Assembly (NCBI GenBank): GCA_030427865.1
Contig: JAUICK010000002.1
Location: forward strand, 310,001 to 374,000
Source of the DNA: Bacteroidia bacterium
GTDB lineage: Bacteria; Bacteroidota; Bacteroidia; Flavobacteriales; Flavobacteriaceae
Direction of reading: 5' to 3'
DNA: 64,000 bases
Shown: one piece after another, positions 1 through 7,987 of the stretch
Layout: each line of letters opens with the position of its first letter
Position numbering within the stretch: position 1 is the first letter of the stretch
Notes under the pieces: generated by a model
Told to the model about the DNA's origin: nothing
The model's database searches: none
What the model saw: the letters and a program-made list of their open reading frames with translations, nothing else
Translations under genes and position numbers: made by a program

Positions 1-141
1 GTAAATTATATTAAACCCAAAACACCTATTTATTTTATAGACCCAAAACCCTCTGTTTCTAAAAATGATTTTAATAATTTAACTATTATTAATGATGTAG
101 CAAGTTCTGGCACTGATAAATTGATTGAATTATTGAGTTAG
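1..141 (+). CDS. C-terminal end of a SIR2-family NAD-dependent protein deacylase (partial)
   Basis: The frame is open from the first base to a TAG at 139-141 and encodes 46 residues; the start lies outside the window. The segment IYFIDPKPSV followed by a short helix ending GTDKLIELLS matches the end of bacterial sirtuins, where a strand carrying I/LDP.P binds the adenine-ribose side of NAD and is followed by a closing helix. Sirtuins remove acyl groups from lysine using NAD in the cytoplasm. The catalytic histidine and zinc cysteines would be upstream, so the call rests on the tail only. A Rossmann-fold protein of another family is possible. Confidence 0.55.
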   Translation, partial: VNYIKPKTPIYFIDPKPSVSKNDFNNLTIINDVASSGTDKLIELLS

Positions 142-216
142 TTTGTCATTCCTGAGAAAACAGTAAATAGCTTCAAAAGAAATACACCAATAAGGTTTTA
201 GAAACCTTGCAGGAAT

Positions 217-684
217 TTAAGAAATCAACTGATTAAAATATTCGAAAATTTCTCCTTTAGATATAGAACTTCCTTTTTCTATTAAATCAAAAATTTCTGT
301 ATTTCTTTCTGAATTATAAGGTTTTGAGCCTTTAAAAATTTCTACGGTATTATCCATAGGATTTTTCATCAACCATTCAAAACCCTTTTGTTCTAATAGG
401 TTAATATCCCAATTTACTTTAATAGCAATTCTATGAATTTCATCAGCACTACACTTAAAAAGATTAACAGACGTTTTAGAAAAATGCTCTACATAATTTG
501 TTTTAGTTAATACATCATCCCAAACTACATCAGAAAACACATTCATTTCTTCTTCAGCAACATTTGGTTTCTCTTTTTTTATTAAATTCCATTCGTTAAC
601 ATCTATGCTTTGCGACGCCAAAAAACGAGCAAATTCTTCGTGTAAACTCTCAAATTGTTCTTTAGTAAGTTGTCTGTATTTCAT
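217..684 (-). CDS. Conserved flavobacterial hypothetical protein, DUF6495-like
   Basis: This 155-residue protein begins MKYRQLTKEQFESLHEEF, has no signal peptide or membrane segment, and is acidic and probably helical, so it should be cytoplasmic. The opening and the later pattern NTEIFDLIEKGSSISKGEIF resemble what I recall of DUF6495 proteins, which are often encoded beside the L9 ribosomal gene in Flavobacteriia. No enzyme motif is visible and the function is unknown. It lies downstream of rplI on the same strand but is separated from it by a strong hairpin terminator, so it is probably expressed on its own or by read-through. Confidence 0.7.
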   Translation of the reverse strand: MKYRQLTKEQFESLHEEFARFLASQSIDVNEWNLIKKEKPNVAEEEMNVFSDVVWDDVLTKTNYVEHFSKTSVNLFKCSADEIHRIAIKVNWDINLLEQKGFEWLMKNPMDNTVEIFKGSKPYNSERNTEIFDLIEKGSSISKGEIFEYFNQLIS

Positions 685-719
685 ATTCTGTGTGAAGTTG
701 TAAGTGTAGAGTTTTAAGT

Positions 720-751
720 AAAAAAGCTCGTTATTTCTAACGAGCTTTTTG
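720..751 (-). terminator. Rho-independent terminator after rplI
   Basis: AAAAAGCTCGTTA and TAACGAGCTTTTT form a 13-bp stem around a TTTC loop and end in a T-run on both strands. It lies about 20 bp past the rplI stop, so it closes the rpsF-rpsR-rplI operon and could work in both directions. Confidence 0.85.
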
Positions 752-771
752 TAAGTTATTTAAGGTAATTA

Positions 772-1218
772 CTATTCAGCAACTACTTCAAAAGTAATGT
801 CTGCAACTACTTCTCTGTGTAATCTTACAGCAGCGTCGTATTTACCTAATCTTTTTACATTACCACCAGTAACTTTGATAAATTTCTTGTCTATTTCAGT
901 TCCTGCTTTTGCTAATGCAGCAGCTAAATCTATGTTGTTTACAGATCCAAATAATTTGTCTCCTGAACCAGTTTTAGATGCTATTTTAATTTCATATCCT
1001 TTAATTGTTTCAGCTAATTTATTAGCGTCTTCAATTAATTTAGCTTCTTTGTAAGCTCTTTGCTTTAAGTTCTCTGCTAAAACTTTCTTTGCAGATGAAG
1101 TAGCTAAAATTGCTTGTCCTGTAGGGATTAAAAAGTTTCTACCATATCCGTTTTTTACAGATACGATATCGTCTTTAAATCCTAAGTTTTCTACGTCTTG
1201 TTTTAATATCAATTCCAT
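772..1218 (-). CDS. rplI: 50S ribosomal protein L9
   Basis: The protein is 148 residues, the usual length for bacterial L9. It begins MELILKQDVENLGFKDD and continues with the family signature around GYGRNFLIPTGQAI, the N-terminal domain that binds 23S rRNA. A long connecting helix (about residues 45-75) and a C-terminal domain ending VADITFEVVAE follow. L9 binds 23S rRNA near the base of the L1 stalk and helps maintain reading frame. It is last in the rpsF-rpsR-rplI operon, 14 bp after rpsR, and is followed by a strong terminator. Confidence 0.98.
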   Translation of the reverse strand: MELILKQDVENLGFKDDIVSVKNGYGRNFLIPTGQAILATSSAKKVLAENLKQRAYKEAKLIEDANKLAETIKGYEIKIASKTGSGDKLFGSVNNIDLAAALAKAGTEIDKKFIKVTGGNVKRLGKYDAAVRLHREVVADITFEVVAE

Positions 1219-1232
1219 GTTCTACTTCTTTA

Positions 1233-1529
1233 TTATTTTAACATATCACCAACGTAAGGCATTAACGCTAAATGACGCGCTCTTTTAATTGCTTGCGCAA
1301 CTTTACGTTGGTATTTTAATGATGTTCCTGTTAAACGTCTTGGCAAAATTTTACCTTGTTCGTTTACTAAATACATTAAGAAGTCTGCATCTTTATAATC
1401 GATGTATTTAAAACCTTTCTTTTTAAATCTACAGTATTTTGCTTCTTTTTTAGTGTCTATATCTAATGGCGTTAAATATCTAACGTCAGCAGATTTACCA
1501 CCTTTTGCTTGTTGTTCTATTGATGCCAT
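1233..1529 (-). CDS. rpsR: 30S ribosomal protein S18
   Basis: The protein is 98 residues, with an N-terminal extension of about 20 residues that is common in Bacteroidota. The S18 core is clear: [20 protein letters not shown], then the basic helix with [32 protein letters not shown]18 pairs with S6 on the platform of the small subunit. The gene lies 3 bp after rpsF and 14 bp before rplI, so the three are co-transcribed. Its start ATG follows the S6 stop so closely that translational coupling is likely. Confidence 0.98.
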   Translation of the reverse strand: MASIEQQAKGGKSADVRYLTPLDIDTKKEAKYCRFKKKGFKYIDYKDADFLMYLVNEQGKILPRRLTGTSLKYQRKVAQAIKRARHLALMPYVGDMLK

Positions 1530-1532
1530 TTC

Positions 1533-1871
1533 TTATTTTTTTGCAGTTTTACTTTGTCTTCTTTTTTCTGCCCAAGCTGCTGCGTGTTTGTCTAATTTAA
1601 CAGTTAAATAACGCATAATGCTATCATCTCTTCTAAATTCTAACTCAAATGCAGAGATTTCTTCTCCTGCAACTTTGTACTCAAATAAGTGGTAAAATCC
1701 ACTTTTTTTCTTTTGAATTGGGTAAGCTAATTTTTTTAAGCCCCAATCTTCTTTAGAAATCATTTCGGCACCTTTAGAAACCAAATAGTCCTCAAACTTT
1801 TGTACTGTTTCCTTTATCTGAGTATCAGATAAAACGGGATTCAAAATGAAAACAGTTTCGTAATGATTCAT
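1533..1871 (-). CDS. rpsF: 30S ribosomal protein S6
   Basis: The protein is 112 residues and starts MNHYETVFILNPVLSD, the beta-strand that opens the ferredoxin-like fold of S6. The middle carries the family pattern WGLKKLAYPIQKKKSGFYHLFEY, and the end is a lysine-rich tail. S6 forms a heterodimer with S18 on 16S rRNA. It is the first gene of the operon and has a Bacteroidota-type promoter box about 33 bp upstream. No recoding or truncation is seen. Confidence 0.98.
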   Translation of the reverse strand: MNHYETVFILNPVLSDTQIKETVQKFEDYLVSKGAEMISKEDWGLKKLAYPIQKKKSGFYHLFEYKVAGEEISAFELEFRRDDSIMRYLTVKLDKHAAAWAEKRRQSKTAKK

Positions 1872-1903
1872 AATTAAATATTTATTATTTATTTTTAAGG
1901 CTG

Positions 1904-1911
1904 CAAATATA
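1904..1911 (-). promoter_or_regulatory. -7 promoter box of the rpsF operon
   Basis: Read on the minus strand this is TATATTTG, an exact match to the Bacteroidota TAnnTTTG -7 element, about 33 bp upstream of the rpsF start. I do not see a clear -33 TTG element at the usual spacing. Confidence 0.6.
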
Positions 1912-1995
1912 CATACTTTTTGCTATTAAATGCATCTTTTTATTATTAAAATTGTCATATTTGTAAAGTTGTTTTTTTGTTCATAATTCATTGAT

Positions 1996-2892
1996 ATGCA
2001 AATACCTGAAATACCTAATCTAATTCATTATGCAATTCCTTTTTTTGCGCTAACAGTTATTGTTGAAGTTATTTTAACAGTAAAAGTAAAATTGGAAGAT
2101 TATGAGTTTAAAGATGCTATAACTTCTATTGCTATGGGGTTAGGAAATGTAGCTATTGGTTTAGTTACAAAAGGAATAGTGTTAACATTTTTTTTATTTG
2201 TTTATCAATACCGATTTTTTACAATACCTTTTGTATGGTGGTCTTGGGTTTTAGTGTTTTTTGCTGAAGATTTAGCTTATTATTGGGCACATAGAGTTGG
2301 GCATGTGAGTAGATTATTTTGGGCAAGCCATGTTGTACATCATTCTTCTCAAAAATACAACTTGAGTACTGCATTACGACAAACTTGGACAGGTGGTTTT
2401 TATACTTTTATTTTTTGGATTCCTTTGGTTTTAATAGGTTTTCATCCTGTTATGGTGTTGGTGCAAATGTCTATAAGTTTAATTTATCAATATTGGATTC
2501 ATACAGAATTAATTGATAAAATGCCCAAATGGTTTGAAGCTATTTTTAACACACCAAGTCATCATAGAGTGCATCATGCAACTAATGCGCAATATTTAGA
2601 TAGAAATTTTGCAGGTATTCTTATTATTTGGGATAAACTTTTTGGTAGTTTTGAACCAGAATTAGAGAAGCCAAAATATGGTTTAATAAAAAATATTGAA
2701 ACGTATAATCCTATAAAAGTAGCTTTTAAAGAATGGTTTTCTATGTTTAAAGATTTTTTTACTTCTAAAACATCTATAAAGAATAAATTGAGTTATTTGG
2801 TAAAACCTCCTGGTTGGAAACATGATAATACTGGAGTTTTATCTAAAGATTTACGCCAAAAATGGGAAGAAAATAAAAAAGCCAATACTTAA
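1996..2892 (+). CDS. Sterol desaturase / fatty acid hydroxylase family membrane protein
   Basis: This 298-residue protein has several hydrophobic segments in the first 180 residues and the three histidine clusters of the di-iron fatty-acid hydroxylase superfamily: HRVGH (about residue 99), HVVHH (about 112) and HHRVHH (about 196). Family members use a di-iron centre in the membrane to hydroxylate or desaturate lipids such as sterols, carotenoids or sphingolipids; the substrate here cannot be read from sequence. A CATATTTG promoter-like box lies at 1956-1963. The stop codon sits inside the terminator hairpin, so the gene is monocistronic. It is divergent from the ribosomal operon. Confidence 0.9.
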   Translation: MQIPEIPNLIHYAIPFFALTVIVEVILTVKVKLEDYEFKDAITSIAMGLGNVAIGLVTKGIVLTFFLFVYQYRFFTIPFVWWSWVLVFFAEDLAYYWAHRVGHVSRLFWASHVVHHSSQKYNLSTALRQTWTGGFYTFIFWIPLVLIGFHPVMVLVQMSISLIYQYWIHTELIDKMPKWFEAIFNTPSHHRVHHATNAQYLDRNFAGILIIWDKLFGSFEPELEKPKYGLIKNIETYNPIKVAFKEWFSMFKDFFTSKTSIKNKLSYLVKPPGWKHDNTGVLSKDLRQKWEENKKANT

Positions 2893-2907
2893 AGTATTGA
2901 CTTTTTT
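2876..2907 (+). terminator. Terminator overlapping the hydroxylase stop codon
   Basis: The arms 2876-2890 and 2892-2906 pair with one mismatch (AAAAAG.CAATACTT with AAGTATTGACTTTTT) and are followed by T residues. The TAA stop at 2890-2892 is in the loop. The hairpin is convergent with the next gene, so it may stop transcription from both sides. Confidence 0.75.
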
Positions 2908-2927
2908 AATGGAATCAAAAAAAGTGA

Positions 2928-4034
2928 TTAATTCAAATCTAAACGGATTCCCATTGAAATATTTCTAATCTCGGTATTTTGAAACAACGGATTTAAATCA
3001 TATTTTACATAAAAACTTGTTGATCTATATCCTAAATATGCGCTTAATCCGTAATTTACGGTATTCATATTAAAATTATCTTTTTGTACTTCTTTAACGT
3101 CTGTACCATTATTATCTTTATATTCTAAGTATTGTCTTGTACCTAATTTAAAGCCTACAAAACCTCCTACTCCAATACGAACAGATTTGTTAGTTCTATC
3201 TCTAACAAAGCCATCGTCATAGGTTTTACTTCGAGAAAAATCCCATTCTAAATGCACAGGAAAATTCATTTGTACATGACGCAATCTACTTTCTGTTAAA
3301 ACTTCATCTATTCTTGTTGCCAACATCGTTGTGTTGCCATTAATAACGTGTTGTTGATTGTTTTTTGGTCTTAAATTGTTCCAAAGAAAAGAAGCTCCAT
3401 ATTTAAGATATAAACTTGAAGGTTTTCTACTAAAACGTGTTTTCCAGGTCCATCCTAATTCGTAAAATCGAGATCTCCAAAGCTCGTATTCTGAATTGTT
3501 TAACGAATTTAAGTCATCATCAGCTAAAACATTATTAATCCCCATAGCAAAGACAAATTGAGTGGTTGTACTTCTTTGTCTTTTATTTTTATGTTTCCAT
3601 CTTTCTTTTCTTCTTTTGTCTCGTTTTTTTTGGTCTCCTTCTCTAATGTTTAAGCGAAAAACCTTGTTGCCAATAGTAAAAGTATTATCATCTTCTGCTG
3701 TAATAACATCTTTAGAACTTGCAATTTTTCCATTGGTTTTATCTTGAACTAACTGTTGCAATAAACGTTCTTGTTCTCCTACTAATTTTTCGATTCTTCT
3801 TGCATGGTATGCTGCCACTTCTTTTTTTAAAGTATTTGCCGTAGACTTTGAAATTTCGCCATTTTCGAATTGCTTATCGATAGCAATAACTTTTGCTTTA
3901 AGCGAATCTTTTTGGGTTTTAGTAATGTGTTCTATTTTTTTTGAAATTTTGCTTACTTCTTTCTCGAAAATTTTTTGCTGAGATAAGGTAATAGTTGTAC
4001 TTAACAACACTAATATGAGTATTATTTTCTTCAT
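2928..4034 (-). CDS. Secreted or outer-membrane hypothetical protein with a coiled-coil N-terminus
   Basis: This 368-residue protein begins with a Sec signal peptide (MKKIILILVLLSTTITLS) cut near residue 18. Residues 20-95 are charged and predicted coiled coil. A very basic stretch follows near 135-150 (KKRDKRRKERWKHKNKRQR). The C-terminal half has alternating aromatic and polar strands ending in ISMGIRLDLN, the look of a small outer-membrane beta-barrel with an aromatic/aliphatic end strand. Function is unknown. It is the last gene of a three-gene set with an ECF sigma factor and a membrane regulator, so it may be a target or sensor of that system. Confidence 0.7.
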   Translation of the reverse strand: MKKIILILVLLSTTITLSQQKIFEKEVSKISKKIEHITKTQKDSLKAKVIAIDKQFENGEISKSTANTLKKEVAAYHARRIEKLVGEQERLLQQLVQDKTNGKIASSKDVITAEDDNTFTIGNKVFRLNIREGDQKKRDKRRKERWKHKNKRQRSTTTQFVFAMGINNVLADDDLNSLNNSEYELWRSRFYELGWTWKTRFSRKPSSLYLKYGASFLWNNLRPKNNQQHVINGNTTMLATRIDEVLTESRLRHVQMNFPVHLEWDFSRSKTYDDGFVRDRTNKSVRIGVGGFVGFKLGTRQYLEYKDNNGTDVKEVQKDNFNMNTVNYGLSAYLGYRSTSFYVKYDLNPLFQNTEIRNISMGIRLDLN

Positions 4035-4066
4035 TTTTAAAAAATTTAATGGTCTGTATTTAACTA

Positions 4067-4900
4067 CTAATCGTTTCTGCTTGCTATAACTGTAGCTATG
4101 TCTGATATTTTTCTTTTTAAAGATTTCATAAAATTATTCTGAAAATCTTCTTCGCCAATATTGCGTTCTACTTCTGCTAAAATAGTGTTTGGATTTACTT
4201 TAATATTCGATTTTTTGAGTTCACTTTTAATCGTTTTAATAACGTCTTCTCTATTTACATTGTATTTAGCATAGTATTTTTTTACTTCTTGCGCAGAGTG
4301 TGTTACTGCGTACAACAAATCATCGCTATTAATTTTTATTCTACTATTTGGGTCTTGCTTTAATAGTTTATTTGTTGGTGATGTTGTAATAATAAATTTT
4401 TCTTTTTTAATTAATTTTGTAGTTGTCTTTTTATCATGAACTACTTGTGCTATAACGGTTTTATTATTGTTTAAAGAACTATTTTGGGTTTCTTTTATCT
4501 TTTGATGCTGTTGTTTTACAGAAATAATTCTATTGTTTTTTGTTAAACTTTCTTTTTGCTTCTCTTTTGTTCTACTATTTTTAACAATCGCTTTTTCAAC
4601 AGGAATTTCATCAATAAACTGATTTATTTTTTTATTTACGGAATTGGTATCTAAAGGATTTTCAACTATAATTTCTTTAATAGGTTTTTCTGGATTTGTT
4701 TTAAATATATATGTGTAACTTATACTCAATAACAAAACAATACTTGCAGCTATACTTATATAAAAAAACCACCCTTTTTTCTTTTTTTTAGGTTGTTCAT
4801 CTAATTGAACAGACAAACGTTCCCAGGCAGAAGCTGAAGGTTTAAAAGTTCTTTTTTCGAACTTTATTCTAATGTTTTTGTCTATATTATTTGTTTCCAT
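4067..4900 (-). CDS. Probable anti-sigma-like single-pass membrane protein
   Basis: The 277-residue protein has a cytosolic N-terminus of about 43 residues with the pattern FKPSASAWERLSVQLDE, one transmembrane segment (about residues 44-65), and a long basic, low-complexity periplasmic part. The gene overlaps the end of the ECF sigma gene by 14 bp. In Bacteroidota a protein of this shape directly after an ECF sigma gene is commonly a regulator that holds the sigma factor at the membrane. No zinc-binding anti-sigma motif is visible, so the role is inferred from position and topology. Confidence 0.6.
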   Translation of the reverse strand: METNNIDKNIRIKFEKRTFKPSASAWERLSVQLDEQPKKKKKGWFFYISIAASIVLLLSISYTYIFKTNPEKPIKEIIVENPLDTNSVNKKINQFIDEIPVEKAIVKNSRTKEKQKESLTKNNRIISVKQQHQKIKETQNSSLNNNKTVIAQVVHDKKTTTKLIKKEKFIITTSPTNKLLKQDPNSRIKINSDDLLYAVTHSAQEVKKYYAKYNVNREDVIKTIKSELKKSNIKVNPNTILAEVERNIGEEDFQNNFMKSLKRKISDIATVIASRND

Positions 4901-5447
4901 TTACGGTTTTATTCATTTTGTAATAATTTTGTTGCAATATTTTACGAGCCTTAAATAATTGCGATTTTGATGTACTTTCAGAAATGTTTAATTTTTCTGC
5001 AATTTCTGAATGCTTATACCCTTCTATGGCGAATAAATTAAACACCATTTTGTAACCATCTGGTAATTGATCTATTAATTTCTGAAGATCTTCTACGGCA
5101 GTATTTTCTAAGCTATCTGTAGCTGCATCGTTAAACACATAATCTTCGTCAGATAAATCTACCAAACTTTTTTTACGGAGATAAGAAATGCAGGTGTTTA
5201 CCATTATTCTACGAATCCAACCTTCAAAACTACCTTCGTGTTTAAACTTGTGTAAGTTGGTAAAAACCTTTAAGAAACCTTGTAACAATAAATCTTCTGC
5301 ATGATGTAAATCTTTAACATATTGCCTACACACTCCTAACATTTTAGGAGAATGCTGCTCGAACAATTGTTGTTGCGCTTCTCTATTGTTATCAATCGCT
5401 TTTTTAATGAGCGATTTCTCTTGATTATGCAATTTGATAATTTTCAA
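4887..5447 (-). CDS. RNA polymerase ECF sigma factor, sigma-70 family
   Basis: The 186-residue protein has sigma region 2 at about residues 25-95 (HAEDLLLQGFLKVFTNLHKF then FEGWIRRIMVNTCISYLRKK) and region 4 at about 120-175 (LPDGYKMVFNLFAIEGYKHSEIAEKL, then ISESTSKSQLFKARKIL), the helix-turn-helix that reads the -35 region. Length and domain order fit an extracytoplasmic-function sigma factor. It is followed by an overlapping membrane regulator gene and an outer-membrane-type gene. A TATATTTG box lies upstream. The inducing signal is unknown. Confidence 0.93.
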   Translation of the reverse strand: MKIIKLHNQEKSLIKKAIDNNREAQQQLFEQHSPKMLGVCRQYVKDLHHAEDLLLQGFLKVFTNLHKFKHEGSFEGWIRRIMVNTCISYLRKKSLVDLSDEDYVFNDAATDSLENTAVEDLQKLIDQLPDGYKMVFNLFAIEGYKHSEIAEKLNISESTSKSQLFKARKILQQNYYKMNKTVNGNK

Positions 5448-5474
5448 GCCTCTTAATTGGTTTTTATTGCCTTA

Positions 5475-5482
5475 CAAATATA
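5475..5482 (-). promoter_or_regulatory. -7 promoter box of the ECF sigma gene
   Basis: On the minus strand this is TATATTTG, matching the Bacteroidota -7 consensus, 27 bp before the sigma factor start codon. Confidence 0.55.
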
Positions 5483-5562
5483 TAGACTACTCAAGTTTTA
5501 AAAAGGTTGCCTAAAAAGATTTTTTTATCTATCGTAATTACAACAACTTATTTCTCATAAAA

Positions 5563-5595
5563 AAAAGGACTCATTTTTTTTGAGTCCTTTTATAA
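5563..5595 (-). terminator. Terminator of the ABC exporter operon
   Basis: AAAAGGACTCA (5563-5573) and TGAGTCCTTTT (5581-5591) form an 11-bp stem around a T7 loop, with T/A runs on both sides. It lies just past the stop of the periplasmic adaptor gene. Confidence 0.85.
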
Positions 5596-5615
5596 AATAA
5601 TACTAATGGTAATTC

Positions 5616-6725
5616 TTAGTTCTTTTTCTTATCGTCTTTAGAAGTTTTGTTCCAAATTTTAATTTCATCTTCTGCGGTAACACCTTCTAAAATCTCAACA
5701 TTTATTCCGTCTGAAGTTCCTAACTTTAAAGTTTTTTTATCAAACTTACCTTCAGCATTTTTAACTTCTACATAAGGTTCTTCTGTTTTTTTATCAAATT
5801 TTAACAATGCTTCTTTAATAGATAAAACACTATCTTTTTTTTCTAATACAATATCTGCATTGGCACTATACCCCGCTCTAATAAAGTATTTATCGTCTAA
5901 AGTAACATCTGCTTTTATGGTAAATTGTACAGCACCATTATCTTCTGTACCTTTTGGTGCAATAAAGTTTAATTTGGCAGGAAATTTTTTGTTTTCTATG
6001 GCTCCGATAGATACATCTATATCACTACCATTTACTAATTTACCCACTTCAGATTCATCTACTTTACCTTCAAAAATCATTTTATTCATATCTGCAATAG
6101 ATGCAATTGTTGTTCCTGCATTAAAGTTGTTAGATTGTATTACCTGATCTCCTTCTTTAACAGGAATTTCTAAAATAGTTCCAGAAATTTGAGCTATAAT
6201 ATTTGTATTCGCAGCTCCTCCATAACCTGCAGAACCTTTTTTAATGATTAAATAATCGTTTTCAGCATTTTTTAAATCTTGTTTTGCTTGATTGTAAGTT
6301 AATTCTATTTGCTCAAATTCTTGTCTAGATATAACTCCTTTGTCGTATAATTTCTTATTTCTATCGAACTGAACTTTTGCGTTATTTAATCTAATTTTTG
6401 TATTGTCTACTCTACCTTTTGCGCTGATTAAAGATTGCTCATTAGGAACAACTCTAACAGTAGCTATTAAATCTCCTTTTTTAACTTTAGAACCTTCTAA
6501 AAGAAAAATTTTATCGATAATACCTGTAATTTGAGGTTTAATTTCTATTTCTTCTAATGGTGTAACTTTACCTGTAGCAACGGTTTTCTTTACTATTGTT
6601 GTTTTAAAAGGTTTTTCAGTTTCGTATTCTACAATACTTTTTTGATTTTTCTTACCGAACCAAATTAGTGCCGCTATAAATAATACTGCGATAACAATTA
6701 AAATAATTTTTGCTCTTTTACTCAT
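5616..6725 (-). CDS. Periplasmic adaptor (MacA/HlyD family) of an ABC exporter
   Basis: This 369-residue protein has an N-terminal membrane anchor (residues 5-22). A biotinyl-lipoyl half-domain follows at about 48-90 (IKPQITGIIDKIFLLEGSKV), then an alpha-helical hairpin at about 95-160, the second lipoyl half (AQISGTILEIPVKEGDQVI) and beta-barrel and membrane-proximal domains. This is the layout of MacA-type membrane fusion proteins, which link an inner-membrane ABC permease to a TolC-like channel. It is the last of four co-directional genes (ATPase, two permeases, adaptor). No outer-membrane channel gene is nearby, so a TolC-like protein would be supplied from elsewhere. The substrate is unknown. 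Confidence 0.9.
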   Translation of the reverse strand: MSKRAKIILIVIAVLFIAALIWFGKKNQKSIVEYETEKPFKTTIVKKTVATGKVTPLEEIEIKPQITGIIDKIFLLEGSKVKKGDLIATVRVVPNEQSLISAKGRVDNTKIRLNNAKVQFDRNKKLYDKGVISRQEFEQIELTYNQAKQDLKNAENDYLIIKKGSAGYGGAANTNIIAQISGTILEIPVKEGDQVIQSNNFNAGTTIASIADMNKMIFEGKVDESEVGKLVNGSDIDVSIGAIENKKFPAKLNFIAPKGTEDNGAVQFTIKADVTLDDKYFIRAGYSANADIVLEKKDSVLSIKEALLKFDKKTEEPYVEVKNAEGKFDKKTLKLGTSDGINVEILEGVTAEDEIKIWNKTSKDDKKKN

Positions 6726-6740
6726 GATTTGTTGATTGGT

Positions 6741-7985
6741 TTATTCTTCTCTTAATGCTTCTATTGGTTTAACTATGGTTGCCATATGTGCAGGAATTAA
6801 TCCTATTAAAGTGCCTAATACGATTAATGTTACAAAGGCTATAAATATTATTGGAATATTAACTGTTGGGTTTACTAATGCTGCGTCTTCTCCTTGCCCT
6901 ATTGTAGTATCGATAATGTATAAAACGAATCCTCCAAAAACAATACCTAACATACCTGCTACTGTGGTAAGAAATACAGATTCTAAAATAATTTGTTGTC
7001 TAATACTTTTAGGCGTTGCTCCTAAAGCTCTTCTTATACCAATTTCTTTGGTACGTTCTTTAACTGTAATTAATAGTATGTTACCAATTGCAAAAACTCC
7101 TGCAATTAGTGTAGCTATTCCAACAAACCATGTTAAGAATTGCATTCCTGTTAAAAATCCTGTAAATTTATCTATTTGTGTTCCAAGGTTAAAAGACCCA
7201 AAAGCTCTTTTATCTTCTGGATGTACTTTATGCAAACTTTTTAATGTTAACTTAATATCGCTTTCCATCTGAACAATATCTATCTTAGGGTTTGCGGTTA
7301 TTACCATCCAGTCTACCTTATTTGCTGTGTTATATACTTTTCTAAATGTAGAAAATGGAATGTAAACTGTATCTCCATCTAAATCTATTCCTTTAGAAGG
7401 ACCATAGACACCAACCACTTTGTAGTTTATGTTATTAATTTTAATATATTGGCCAATAGGCATTTCATCTTTATCAAATAATTGCTTATAAATATCTTCA
7501 GAAATTACGGTTACTTTCGCTAAAGAATTGATATCATTTTCGTTGATAAATCTTCCGTAGATTAAATTTTTCTTCTGAATTTTATCTAAAACTGGGTAAT
7601 CTCCACTTACTTGAAAACTCCCAGATTTAAAATCATGCACTAACAAATTATTGGTTTGATTTCTTGACGCTAAAAATTTTATTTTATCAGAATATTCAGA
7701 TTTTAAGGCGTCAATATCATTCATATTCAACCTAAATCTTCTTCCTTTTTGAAATCCTTTAAAAGGAATGTCTGTTCTTTGTGTCCAAACAAAAACGCTA
7801 TTGGTTGCAAAATCTCCAAATATTTTTTTAAACCCATTATCCATTCCTCTTGCAGCTCCTAATAAAACAACCAACAAGAAAATACCCCATAAAACACCAA
7901 TAATAGTAATTACTGTTCTAATTTTGTTTTTACGAATACTGCCGTAAATTTCTTGCCATGTATCTGAATCGAATAAAAACTTCAT
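6741..7985 (-). CDS. MacB/FtsX-type ABC transporter permease (second copy)
   Basis: The 414-residue protein has one N-terminal membrane helix (about 20-42), a periplasmic MacB core domain (about 45-280) and three C-terminal helices of the FtsX fold. The coupling motif RTKEIGIRRALGATPKSIRQQ lies between the first two of these helices. MacB-type permeases drive mechanotransmission across the envelope rather than classical transport through the membrane. It is a paralogue of the next upstream permease, so the pair probably forms a heterodimer with the shared ATPase. The gene starts 2 bp after the upstream permease stop. Confidence 0.92.
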   Translation of the reverse strand: MKFLFDSDTWQEIYGSIRKNKIRTVITIIGVLWGIFLLVVLLGAARGMDNGFKKIFGDFATNSVFVWTQRTDIPFKGFQKGRRFRLNMNDIDALKSEYSDKIKFLASRNQTNNLLVHDFKSGSFQVSGDYPVLDKIQKKNLIYGRFINENDINSLAKVTVISEDIYKQLFDKDEMPIGQYIKINNINYKVVGVYGPSKGIDLDGDTVYIPFSTFRKVYNTANKVDWMVITANPKIDIVQMESDIKLTLKSLHKVHPEDKRAFGSFNLGTQIDKFTGFLTGMQFLTWFVGIATLIAGVFAIGNILLITVKERTKEIGIRRALGATPKSIRQQIILESVFLTTVAGMLGIVFGGFVLYIIDTTIGQGEDAALVNPTVNIPIIFIAFVTLIVLGTLIGLIPAHMATIVKPIEALREE

Positions 7986-7987
7986 AT

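Noticed and set aside
797-1054. 85-residue plus-strand open frame
   Set aside because: Antisense shadow of the L9 gene, which is certain.
6736-7272. 178-residue plus-strand open frame
   Set aside because: It is the antisense of the MacB-type permease gene, whose protein has clear FtsX motifs; the antisense product is low-complexity without a family pattern.
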